Shown in pieces: positions 35,588 to 43,364 of a stretch of 64,000 bases of DNA. How positions within the stretch are numbered: the first letter of the stretch is position 1; the number at the start of each line of letters is the position of its first letter. Location of the stretch: NCBI GenBank assembly GCA_018242665.1, contig JAFEBL010000017.1, positions 62,001 through 126,000 on the forward strand, written 5' to 3'. The DNA comes from Nitrospira sp. (GTDB taxonomy: Bacteria > Nitrospirota > Nitrospiria > Nitrospirales > Nitrospiraceae). The translations under genes were made by a program, and so were the position numbers. The notes beneath the pieces were generated by a model that saw only the letters and a list, made by a program, of their open reading frames with translations, did not search any database and was not told the DNA's origin.

Positions 35588-35647
35588 AAGAGGAAGTATC
35601 ACCGCGAGCAGACTATCGCCTATGGCGAGGCTGACCAACGGACGGTG

Positions 35648-36355
35648 TTACGAGGCCAGTCGAACCAGCGCGTCCGGCTGGAGAATGACGACCGTGCGCC
35701 CGTCAGTCTGAATCAGGCCTTCTTCCCTGAACTGCCCCAATGTTGTGCTCACCGTTTCCCGACTGCAGCCGATTAGGTTGGCCATTTCCTGATGGGTCAA
35801 CTTTACTTTCAGACGCACCCCCTGCGGGTCCGGATCGCCTTCGTTCTTACCCAACTCGGACAGCAGATGCGCCAGCCGGGCCGGCACATCGCGGAACACA
35901 AGGTCCTCCACACGACTCTGAATCTTCTTCAGCCTCAATCCGATCAGTTTCGTCAGGTTGATGGTCACATTCGGATGCATGGCCAGGTACTGGTCGAACT
36001 CCTTGCGAGGAATCACACAAATCAACGCATCGTCGAGAGTCTCCGCTGAAGTAGACCTGGGAGTGTCCTGCAGCACGTCGAGTTCCCCAAAGACTTCGCC
36101 GGCCTCGATGATCTCGAACGTGACTTCTTTTCCATTGGGCGCCGTGTTGGCGATTTTGACGCGGCCCCGCTTGAGCAAATACACGCTGCTGCTCGGATCA
36201 CCCGGAAGATACAGGGGCTGCCGTTTCTTGATTTCCTCCATGCGGGTAATCTTCTCCATCTCATGCATCGCTGAGGAAGAGATCCCGTCAAACAGGCGAA
36301 TGTGTTTCAGGAACCACAGTTTATTTGGAATGGATGGCAACCGTTCCATGTGCAT
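35648..36355 (-). CDS. Crp/Fnr-family regulator of the bufferin region
   Basis: 235 aa (ATG 36355 or 36349). The cNMP-type sensor domain covers about 15-130 (RQPLYLPGDPSSSVYLLKRGRVKI, FEIIEAGEVFGELDVL). The winged HTH is at about 160-225 (LTHQEMANLIGCSRETVSTTLGQFREEGLI), with the E-R of the recognition helix (CSRETV) that reads TGTGA-type half-sites in Crp. No N-terminal iron-sulfur cysteines. It is the last gene of the minus-strand bufferin series, 68 bp after the DoxX gene. It is the obvious candidate to bind the CTGTRA-N6-TTACAG palindromes on either side of the cluster. Confidence 0.92.
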   Translation of the reverse strand: MHMERLPSIPNKLWFLKHIRLFDGISSSAMHEMEKITRMEEIKKRQPLYLPGDPSSSVYLLKRGRVKIANTAPNGKEVTFEIIEAGEVFGELDVLQDTPRSTSAETLDDALICVIPRKEFDQYLAMHPNVTINLTKLIGLRLKKIQSRVEDLVFRDVPARLAHLLSELGKNEGDPDPQGVRLKVKLTHQEMANLIGCSRETVSTTLGQFREEGLIQTDGRTVVILQPDALVRLAS

Positions 36356-36423
36356 CCCTCATGATGATCTTCGCATACGGTACCCATCTATCCCCGACAA
36401 GGCAACGGCTCGCAAGACCCCGT

Positions 36424-36993
36424 TCAATTCTCGTCTCTCCCGCAACACGTCACTCCGCCCTTGCCCCTCTGTGGAACTTGCGCAGCAATGGGACCATCCG
36501 CGGCATGGCTGCATTTCCGCCATCTCCGGTAGAGCATCTGCAGAAGACCATCCGCCGACAGCTGCCCGGGGCCGTGCAACACGAAATAGAGAAAAAGAAT
36601 CCCCCAATAAAACGCCTCTTGGAGCGCAGCTTCTGATAGTTGCCCGTAGGATGTCACCGCCACAATGTTCAGGCCAAAGAGTGAAAGCGCCGCCCAACGC
36701 CCGGCGAGGCCGATCGCCAGGAGGATCGAGCCGCCCAATTCGACGGCGGTGGCCAGGTAGGCCGCGATTTCCGGCGGCAGGACCGGCACATCGTAGACCA
36801 TGGTAAAGAGCATGACGGTCGACATCCAGCTGGCCAACTTGACCATGCCGCCCTTCCAAAAGATGTGCGCCAAGTAAAGACGGACGGACAGGTCGAAAAA
36901 CGGCACCAAGGCCTCCAGTCCAAAAATTAATCGATGGTGCATGAGCATGACACGGTTGACGATATGCGAAAAGAATCCGTCGTGTGTTGTCAT
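36424..36993 (-). CDS. DoxX family membrane protein (BufD-like)
   Basis: 189 aa. Four TM helices with DoxX features: VRLYLAHIFWKGGMVKLASW, EIAAYLATAVELGGSILLAIGLAGRWAAL, and FYWGILFLYFVLHGPGQLSADGLL. DoxX members are frequent in bufferin clusters, where their exact role is open (a membrane or redox partner is proposed). Its start overlaps the BufC stop by 4 nt, so it is coupled. The C-terminus ends with CCGRDEN, a cysteine pair outside the family core. Confidence 0.88.
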   Translation of the reverse strand: MTTHDGFFSHIVNRVMLMHHRLIFGLEALVPFFDLSVRLYLAHIFWKGGMVKLASWMSTVMLFTMVYDVPVLPPEIAAYLATAVELGGSILLAIGLAGRWAALSLFGLNIVAVTSYGQLSEAALQEAFYWGILFLYFVLHGPGQLSADGLLQMLYRRWRKCSHAADGPIAAQVPQRGKGGVTCCGRDEN

Positions 36994-37787
36994 GCCCGCA
37001 CCGTTGTCTCGACGCTACCCAACAGGCCCAACCGGAGCATGAATCTCATGAAGCGCGTGAAATCAAACTCGCGGTCTACCCGTAGGGCGATCTGCTCCAG
37101 CTCGGCCACAGTCTTTCGCTCGGCTATGGCTTCCAGCAATCGATAGTCAAGCGTTGCGAGCGCTCTCACCTCAATCGTTCCTCCGGCCCGTACAACCGCC
37201 ACGCCCGTCTCTTCATCATCGAGGAATAGGTCAGCCTGCTGGTTTGCCGGGGACTCTGCCTGGAACGAGAACCAGAGACGATGGACCGGCTGCGAGAGAC
37301 GCAGCCATCGAACCGTTGGGCTCAGAACAAGGACGACTTGCGATGGATCGGCTGAAGCGATAGTTTCGAGTTGATCGTGGGATATCGGCGGAGCATCGGC
37401 TGCCTGATGCACGTCATGACAGGCCCATTCCAATCGCGCGAGTTCGGCCAGCAGGGCAGGGAGTTGTAATTCACGCAGCAGCGCCGGCAGAGACCGCCCA
37501 TAGGCAAACAGGTCGCCGCTGGTCGAGGGATACTTCCGCATATAGCCACACGCCAGGACGTCGAAGTACCGAGATCCGACAAGCCGCCGAAGAATGGGAT
37601 ATGTCACTTGGAGTACCTGCGTATAGTTGGTGCGGATCAAACGGCGATAGAGGGCCAGCCCTCGCAGGGGTGAGTCGCCAGCTACCATGTTGGCCGCCAC
37701 GACCTGGTACTTTCCCGCCGTCATCCCCTCGGCAAAGACTTCCTGAATCTCACGAAGCCGAAGCATGGCACGCTCCAAGCATCGCAT
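36990..37787 (-). CDS. bufC: BufC-type partner protein (DUF2063 DNA-binding-like domain)
   Basis: 265 aa from 37787 (Met 37766 is an alternative). The N-terminal helical domain about 10-100 (LREIQEVFAEGMTAG, LYRRLIRTNYTQVLQVTYPILRRLVGSRYFDVL) is the DUF2063 family, named DNA-binding-like from structure. In MNIO systems it delivers the precursor peptide to the enzyme. The C-terminal half is beta-rich. Its start lies inside the MNIO gene (38-nt overlap), showing tight coupling. Confidence 0.88.
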   Translation of the reverse strand: MRCLERAMLRLREIQEVFAEGMTAGKYQVVAANMVAGDSPLRGLALYRRLIRTNYTQVLQVTYPILRRLVGSRYFDVLACGYMRKYPSTSGDLFAYGRSLPALLRELQLPALLAELARLEWACHDVHQAADAPPISHDQLETIASADPSQVVLVLSPTVRWLRLSQPVHRLWFSFQAESPANQQADLFLDDEETGVAVVRAGGTIEVRALATLDYRLLEAIAERKTVAELEQIALRVDREFDFTRFMRFMLRLGLLGSVETTVRA

Positions 37788-38595
37788 CCGCCTGCTTGGC
37801 CTGGTCGACCAGGACGGATAGCGGCGGCATGTTGGTATCCCATTCGATCAACGTCGGCCGTGGCCCAAACCGATGAATCGCCCACTGATACAGGTTCCAG
37901 ACTTCCGGAGAGACCGTCTCGCCATGGGTATCGATCAGCCACTTCCCGAAGCGATCGAATCCAGCCAGATGGATTTCCCAGACCGCCTCGGACGGAATCT
38001 TGTCCAGGAACTCGAACGGGTCCAGATGAAAGTTGACCGCGTTGACATACACATTGTTGAGATCGAGCAGGATGCCGCAACCGGTCCGTTCGGCAATCTC
38101 AGCCAGAAACTCCCCTTCCGGAATCATGCAGTCACGCCAGGTCAGATACCGCGTGATGTTTTCGATCAGGAGGGGCCGCTGCAACACGGTCTGAACGTCG
38201 TCGATCCTGGCGCAGATGTGATCCAGGCTTTCCTCCGTGTAGGGAAGCGGCAACAACTCATTGAAGAAACGACCACCGACGGAACTCCACGAGAGATGCT
38301 CCGACAGGAACGCCGGTCCAAATCGGTCGATCAAACACTTGAGTTTTGCGAGATGGATCCGGTCGAGCGGATCGGTCGAGCCCAACGACAAGCCGACCCC
38401 GTGAAAACTTAATGGGTACTGGGATCTGATCCGCTCGAGGATGCGAAGCGGCGCCCCGCCCTCGCCGAAATAATTCTCCGGATGGGTTTCCATCCAAGCG
38501 ACTGCTGGGACCGAATCCAGAATCTCTCGAAAATGCTGCGATCGCAGTCCGATCCCGGCCTGAGCCGGGATCGGGGTTGGATATGAGCAAGACAT
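37750..38595 (-). CDS. bufB: MNIO (DUF692) multinuclear iron oxygenase, BufB
   Basis: 281 aa. TIM-barrel DUF692 motifs with the metal ligands: THPENYF, FHGVGLSLG, SEHLSWS, IENITRYL, LDLNNVYVNA, EIHLAGF, DTHGETV and EWDTN. MNIO enzymes use two or three irons to rewrite cysteines in RiPP precursors; in bufferins they form thiooxazole rings that bind copper. It lies 11 bp downstream of the precursor gene, and overlaps bufC. Family and role are well supported by context. Confidence 0.95.
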   Translation of the reverse strand: MSCSYPTPIPAQAGIGLRSQHFREILDSVPAVAWMETHPENYFGEGGAPLRILERIRSQYPLSFHGVGLSLGSTDPLDRIHLAKLKCLIDRFGPAFLSEHLSWSSVGGRFFNELLPLPYTEESLDHICARIDDVQTVLQRPLLIENITRYLTWRDCMIPEGEFLAEIAERTGCGILLDLNNVYVNAVNFHLDPFEFLDKIPSEAVWEIHLAGFDRFGKWLIDTHGETVSPEVWNLYQWAIHRFGPRPTLIEWDTNMPPLSVLVDQAKQADAMLGACHASAS

Positions 38596-38606
38596 CGCCG
38601 TCCGTC

Positions 38607-38942
38607 CTACATCTTCTTCATCATCATGTCTTTCATTTTCGCCAAATCATCCTTGGTGATGGCCAGCACCGTGCCCTTCACGATCTTGGCGCAAAGGCCT
38701 TTCGGCAAAAACACATAGGAATCGGCTTCATTGTCGGTCTTCGCCATCCCGACACAGGAATGAAGACTGGTCTTGACGGCGCAATCGTTCATGCCGGCCT
38801 TGGCGACGCCGCCGCAGGCTTCCCAGCCGCTGGGCAACTCCGGCATCTTGGGCTCGGCACTCGCCGCTTCGGCCCCTACCAGACTCAAGGCGATCAACAA
38901 TGCGGACTGGGCCGTAGCGCTTTTCTTCGTTTTTGTGTTCAT
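38607..38942 (-). CDS. bufA1: BufA1-type bufferin precursor (DUF2282)
   Basis: 111 aa from the ATG at 38942 (AAGGAGA upstream). Signal peptide 1-29 (SALLIALSLVGAEAASA). The mature core has four cysteines at 43, 54, 63 and 84 in WEACGGVAKAGMNDC, LHSCVG and PKGLCAKIVKG, the BufA1/DUF2282 pattern. The tail is Met/Lys-rich (DMMMKKM). Bufferins are MNIO-modified RiPPs exported intact to the periplasm, where they chelate copper. Directly followed by bufB. Confidence 0.93.
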   Translation of the reverse strand: MNTKTKKSATAQSALLIALSLVGAEAASAEPKMPELPSGWEACGGVAKAGMNDCAVKTSLHSCVGMAKTDNEADSYVFLPKGLCAKIVKGTVLAITKDDLAKMKDMMMKKM

Positions 38943-39086
38943 CTGAATCTCCTTATGAGGTGTCATACCATCGTGAAAAAATTTCAGTACCGACCATCTG
39001 CGCACTGACTCATTCAGCACTCGCTCATGTGAATTCCCCCTTTCCGCCGTAGAGGATGTCTCAAGGACCAGCCGACGACCAGCCCA

Positions 39087-39215
39087 TCACCTACCCAACA
39101 GCCAATAGGCCGTTCCGCCAACCATGAGCATGAGCATCACCACCATCATCATTTTCTCGTGGCCACACATCCCAGGCTTCTCCGTACATCCCTTGATCGA
39201 ACACATCATCGCCAT
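39087..39215 (-). CDS. Small Cys/Met-rich single-TM protein at the head of the bufferin operon
   Basis: 42 aa from the ATG at 39215; AAAGGAG lies 9-10 nt upstream. The N-terminal half is MAMMCSIKGCTEKPGMCGHEK, with three Cys, Met and His. A Met-rich helix MMMVVMLMLMVGGTAYWLLG follows. The residue choice suggests copper(I) handling at the membrane. It is 145 bp upstream of bufA1 on the same strand, and downstream of the Crp-type palindrome. I know no family for it. Confidence 0.6.
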   Translation of the reverse strand: MAMMCSIKGCTEKPGMCGHEKMMMVVMLMLMVGGTAYWLLGR

Positions 39216-39301
39216 CCTCGTTTCTCCTTTGTGAAAGGCCTCTGGCAGCGTCACCCGGTCTCTGCAGACGGAACTGCACCAACCCACCTATCGTGTGGCT
39301 A

Positions 39302-39345
39302 ACTGTATCCGCACCAAGCCGATCGGTCTGTGAGCTGTCTTACAG
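39302..39345 (-). promoter_or_regulatory. Crp/Fnr-type palindrome and promoter of the bufferin operon
   Basis: CTGTGA-gctgtc-TTACAG at 39328-39345 (plus-strand reading; midpoint 39336.5), nearly identical to the 35298-35315 site. On the minus strand a -10 hexamer TACAGT lies at 39307-39302, placing the transcription start at about 39295, 41.5 bp from the palindrome centre. The leader before the small membrane protein would be about 80 nt. Confidence 0.55.
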
Positions 39346-39789
39346 TTGGGCGAGGAGAGCAGAGGGACCCGGCCAGGCCACCACCCGGCGGGCTCACATC
39401 CTGAGGGTACGCCATCGCAAGGCACACCTTCGTTCTGTGGGCACCTCACGGCTGAAAGAAACCGTGGAGAGGTCTGTACGCCACCCCACAGATGAGATGG
39501 GAGACGACGCAGTAGGGTCCCGTTCATTGCGGCGCATTGACGGGTCCGCCCGAAGTCTGAAGCGAGTCGTCCTTCCGTTCACCTGAACGTTGGCAGAAGA
39601 GTGCATGATGTCAAAGTGTCGTGTTGGCCGACACGGAGACGCAGGAAGGATTATGGTCCGGCAGAGAAACGAACTCCGCGCCTTGGGATTGACCAGATTC
39701 TCCGACGCACAGTTGCCGATTAGCCGGGCTCATGCAAAATGTGTTACATAAAGTTCACTCCATAGTATCCAGCGGAAACACGAGGGGAA
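39346..39789. other. Intergenic region before arsM
   Basis: 444 bp between the bufferin promoter and arsM. A small hairpin GTGTCG-N7-CGACAC is at 39616-39634. Short frames of 32-48 codons end near 39750 but have no support. The arsM promoter should lie in the AT-richer stretch 39730-39775; no arsenic-repressor site could be recognised. Confidence 0.4.
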
Positions 39790-40977
39790 ATGCCCACCGA
39801 CGACATAATCCAGAAAGTCAGCGATCGCTATGCCCGCGCCGCCTCCACTGGGGAGCAGATGTGTTGTCCGACGGGTTACAACTTTGAGGATCTACGCTCG
39901 TTCATTCCGGATGCCGTTCTGAACATTTCCTACGGCTGCGGCACTCCAGCAGGATTGGACACGGTGCAGACCGGTGAAACCGTCCTGGACATCGGCTCCG
40001 GCGGCGGGATCGATTGCTTCGAAGCCGCGCGCCGTGTGGGCCCTACTGGGCATGTCATTGGAATCGACATGACGGACACCATGCTGGAGATCGCCCGCCA
40101 ACATGCCCCCATCGTCGCCGCAAATCTCGGGTTTCCCCAATCGAACACCGAGTTTCGCAAGGGCATGGCCGATGCGATGCCGGTGGAGGACGCCACCATC
40201 GACGTGATCATCTCTAACTGCGTCATCAACCTCGCCCCTCATAAGTGTAAGGTCTTCCACGAGATGTACCGCGTCCTAAAGCCAGGTGGTCGCTTCACGA
40301 TCTCCGATATCGTATCCGACCAAGTCGTTCCGCAATACATGGTGCACGATGCCGCCAAGTGGGGCGACTGCCTCTCTGGAGCCCTGCAGGTTCAAGATTA
40401 CATCGGCGGAATGGTGGAGGCGGGTTTTCGCGCCGTGCACCAGATCAAGTCCGGTACCTGGCAATCGATCGACGGCGTGCATTTTCTGTCCGTCACCCTG
40501 ACCGGGTACAAGCTCTCGGATACGGTGGACAACGAAGCCCCGCTCTATGCGACACTGTGCGGACCGTTTTCAACCGTGACCGACGAACTGGGCCAGCAGT
40601 ACCGACGCGGCGTGCCACAGCCGATCGATGCACAGTCTGCACAACTGTTACGGAGTGCGCCGCTGCGCCCGCTGTTCCTCATCGGTCCGGCGCCAATCAC
40701 GCTTGTTGAGGCCGATCCACGCTGGTGCGCCATCCTGCCAGAGCCGACTCCCTGCGTCTGGCAGGGCGCCTACGCCATTCTTACCGGACCCATCATCAGC
40801 GCCGAGGATGACGATCATCATCAGTTCTATCGGGGAGTGCCGCTGGAAATCTGCTCGAAGACCCAGCATGTCCTAATCCAGGACCCATACCAATCTCACT
40901 TCACGATCTACCACCGAAGCTCGCACGTCGTGGAGGGCGAACCGGTGAGGTGTTCGCCTGAAGGGAACTGCTGCTGA
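39790..40977 (+). CDS. arsM: Arsenite methyltransferase with C-terminal extension
   Basis: 395 aa; GAGGGGAA precedes the ATG. The SAM core covers about 30-215 with VLDIGSGGGIDCFEAA and GIDMTDTM. Conserved cysteines match ArsM: C50 in YGCGTP, C144 in ISNCVINL, C194 in WGDCLSGAL; an extra pair C25-C26 lies before them. Residues about 240-395 form an added domain ending CSPEGNCC. ArsM converts As(III) to methylated arsenicals. Pairing with arsS suggests organoarsenical synthesis rather than simple volatilisation. Divergent from the bufferin operon. Confidence 0.88.
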   Translation: MPTDDIIQKVSDRYARAASTGEQMCCPTGYNFEDLRSFIPDAVLNISYGCGTPAGLDTVQTGETVLDIGSGGGIDCFEAARRVGPTGHVIGIDMTDTMLEIARQHAPIVAANLGFPQSNTEFRKGMADAMPVEDATIDVIISNCVINLAPHKCKVFHEMYRVLKPGGRFTISDIVSDQVVPQYMVHDAAKWGDCLSGALQVQDYIGGMVEAGFRAVHQIKSGTWQSIDGVHFLSVTLTGYKLSDTVDNEAPLYATLCGPFSTVTDELGQQYRRGVPQPIDAQSAQLLRSAPLRPLFLIGPAPITLVEADPRWCAILPEPTPCVWQGAYAILTGPIISAEDDDHHQFYRGVPLEICSKTQHVLIQDPYQSHFTIYHRSSHVVEGEPVRCSPEGNCC

Positions 40978-41126
40978 TGCCGGTCTCCGCTGGACATGTG
41001 ACCTCATCTCTTGATGCTTCGCTGCAGGCCCGACTCGCCTGGCTCAGCCGCAGCAGAACCATTGAGGCCGCAACACCAACGATGAATGCACTTCAAACGA
41101 CTGGCGATGGTCAACCATGGCCCTGA
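40977..41126 (+). CDS. 49-codon ORF bridging arsM and arsS
   Basis: Starts ATG at 40977, overlapping the arsM stop (ATGA), and ends at 41124-41126, 10 nt inside arsS. The reading MPVSAGHVTSSLDASLQ... ending TTGDGQPWP has no hydrophobic core or motif. It may be a real coupling peptide, a decayed gene, or just open sequence. The overlaps on both sides are what make it worth listing. Confidence 0.3.
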   Translation: MPVSAGHVTSSLDASLQARLAWLSRSRTIEAATPTMNALQTTGDGQPWP

Positions 41127-42154
41127 CACTGTCGGGTCAACACAAACCGCTCGCCTCTTCTGCCGAACAATTGAAGGTGCTCGCAGACATCGGGAGCTGC
41201 ATGCCGTTTGACGAGCAACTTCGCCGCAGCGGACTGTCTCCACTCCATGCGACCGGCATCACGGTATTTCAGATCAATGTGGGCAAGCTCTGCAACCAAA
41301 CCTGCCGCCATTGCCATGTGGATGCAGGTCCGGACCGCACCGAACGCATGACACGGGAGACTGCGGAGCACTGCATCGCGGCCTTGGCACAGACTGACAT
41401 TCCAACCGTCGACATCACCGGCGGGGCGCCGGAGCTCAATCCCAATTTCCGCTGGCTGGTCGAGCAGACTCATGCCTTGAACCGACACGTGATGGACCGC
41501 TGCAATCTGTCGGTGCTGCTGTTGCCTTCGCAGGCGGACCTGGCAACCTTCCTCGCGGCGCATCGGGTGGAGATCGTCGCCTCACTGCCGTATTACCGTG
41601 CCGCGCAAACTGACGCGCAACGCGGGGATGGCGTCTTCGACAAATCCATCGAGGCACTGCGCCTGCTGAATAGGCTCGGCTACGGCCGTGAGGACAGCGG
41701 ACTGCTCTTGAATCTCGTGCACAATCCCGTCGGCGCCTTCCTGCCGCCTAAACAGGACGCGATCGAGGCGCAGTTCCGGAAAGAGCTCCGCACCAAGCAT
41801 GGCGTGGAATTCAACCATCTCTACACAATCACCAACATGCCGGTGAGCCGCTTCCTCGAATTTTTGCTAGAGAGCGGCAACTACCAGGGATACATGGAGC
41901 GGCTGGCGAATGCGTACAATCCGGCTGCCGCCACCGGCGTGATGTGCCGCTATACGCTCTCCGTCGGATGGGACGGCACCCTCTACGATTGCGATTTCAA
42001 CCAGATGCTGGAACTACCGCTGCATCCAAGCGTCCCTACGCACATCCGCAACTGTGATCTCGCGCGGCTCCATCACCGGCACATCACCACAGGCAATCAT
42101 TGTTACGGGTGTACGGCGGGAGCGGGATCGTCCTGCGGCGGTGCGGTGACCTGA
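41117..42154 (+). CDS. arsS: Arsenosugar-biosynthesis radical SAM protein ArsS
   Basis: 345 aa. Radical SAM cluster C59-x3-C63-x2-C66 in VGKLCNQTCRHCHVDAG, then TVDITGGAPELNPNFRWLVEQ. The C-terminal DUF3641-like part has NMPVSRFLEFL, GVMCRYTLSVGWDGTLYDCDFNQML and HCYGCTAGAGSSCGGAV. ArsS adds a 5'-deoxyadenosyl group to dimethylarsinous acid, leading to arsenosugars. Its neighbour arsM supplies methylated arsenic. No deglycosylating partner gene is in the window. Confidence 0.93.
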   Translation: MALTLSGQHKPLASSAEQLKVLADIGSCMPFDEQLRRSGLSPLHATGITVFQINVGKLCNQTCRHCHVDAGPDRTERMTRETAEHCIAALAQTDIPTVDITGGAPELNPNFRWLVEQTHALNRHVMDRCNLSVLLLPSQADLATFLAAHRVEIVASLPYYRAAQTDAQRGDGVFDKSIEALRLLNRLGYGREDSGLLLNLVHNPVGAFLPPKQDAIEAQFRKELRTKHGVEFNHLYTITNMPVSRFLEFLLESGNYQGYMERLANAYNPAAATGVMCRYTLSVGWDGTLYDCDFNQMLELPLHPSVPTHIRNCDLARLHHRHITTGNHCYGCTAGAGSSCGGAVT

Positions 42155-42326
42155 ATGGTACGCCCTTCGCCGAACTGCTGGCTTCACCACGGGGCCCGGT
42201 GCGCTGAACCCAGCGCCTCACGCCCATCATCGTGCCCTCGGGCATCTTAAGTATTGCTCACACGTCCCCACTTTGCTAAGGTGGCGCGTCGGCATCCACT
42301 GCTTTCCTGTACAACTGAGCCACACG

Positions 42327-43364
42327 ATGGTCTGGGACCCGAAAGACCCTTGGAGCAAGAAGGGCGACGATTTGGATCAGGCCTTCAAGCAGGCCCAGGG
42401 TCAACTACGCAACCTGCTGCCCACCGGCGGGTTCCGCAATCTGCTCTTCGTCGCCTTCACCGTCTTCCTCATCTGGCAAAGCGCATTCATCGTGGCTCCT
42501 GATGAAGAAGGGGTCGTCAAACGATTCGGGATTCCGGTTCGAGTCGTAGAACCGGGCCCACACATGAAAATTCCGGTGGTCGAAAGCGTGCTGCAGCCCA
42601 AGGTGGCAAAATTGCACCGGGTGGAAATTGGGTTTCGTACCGACCGGCAGGGGCGTCAGCAGATGATTCCGCAGGAAGCCTTGATGCTGACCGGCGATAT
42701 GAACATCCTCGCCATCGAATTCATTGTTCAATACAAGATCAAAAGTTCACGCGAGTATCTATTCAATGTCGCCGACATCGACGATACGATCGGCAAGGCG
42801 GCTGAAGCTTCCATGCGGGAGGTCATCGGGAAGAGCAAAATCGACGAGGCGCTGACCACCGGCAAAGCACAGATCCAGCATGACACCCAGGAGCTGCTTC
42901 AGCACATTCTGGATGAATACAAGACCGGCGTGCAGGTAGCTGCCGTCCAATTGCAGGACGTCGACCCCCCCGAAGCCGTGGCCGCCGCATTTAAAGACGT
43001 GACCAATGCCAAGGAAGATCGTGAAAAACTGATCAACCAGGCGCAGGGATATCGAAATGATATCACCCCTAAAGCCAAGGGAGAGGCGGCCCAATTGGTG
43101 AATCAGGCCAAGGGGTATGCGCAAGCGCGATTGAACCGCGCCCAGGGGGAAGCCAATCGCTTCCTTGCCACCCTCAAAGAATACAACCAGTCGAAAGATA
43201 TCATCAGCAAGCGAATCTACATCGAAACGCTCGAAGACGTGCTTCCCCACATCGACAAATTCGTGCTGGATGGCAAAGGTGGAGAGCGAGCCCTGCCCTA
43301 TCTCCCGTTGGATCGTTTCAGTAAACCGGCCCCCGCCGGCACGACGCAGGAGCGCACGCCATGA
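42327..43364 (+). CDS. hflK: HflK, FtsH-regulating SPFH protein
   Basis: 345 aa from the ATG at 42327 (MVWDPKDPWSKKG start, typical of HflK). One TM helix at about 38-58 (LLFVAFTVFLIWQSAFIV), then the SPFH/band-7 domain (AFIVAPDEEGVVKRFGIPVRVVEPGPHMKIP). A long coiled coil with NQAQGYRNDITPKAKGEA and LNRAQGEANRF leads to the C-terminus. With HflC it forms the periplasm-facing cage around FtsH. The stop overlaps the hflC start by 4 nt. Confidence 0.95.
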   Translation: MVWDPKDPWSKKGDDLDQAFKQAQGQLRNLLPTGGFRNLLFVAFTVFLIWQSAFIVAPDEEGVVKRFGIPVRVVEPGPHMKIPVVESVLQPKVAKLHRVEIGFRTDRQGRQQMIPQEALMLTGDMNILAIEFIVQYKIKSSREYLFNVADIDDTIGKAAEASMREVIGKSKIDEALTTGKAQIQHDTQELLQHILDEYKTGVQVAAVQLQDVDPPEAVAAAFKDVTNAKEDREKLINQAQGYRNDITPKAKGEAAQLVNQAKGYAQARLNRAQGEANRFLATLKEYNQSKDIISKRIYIETLEDVLPHIDKFVLDGKGGERALPYLPLDRFSKPAPAGTTQERTP

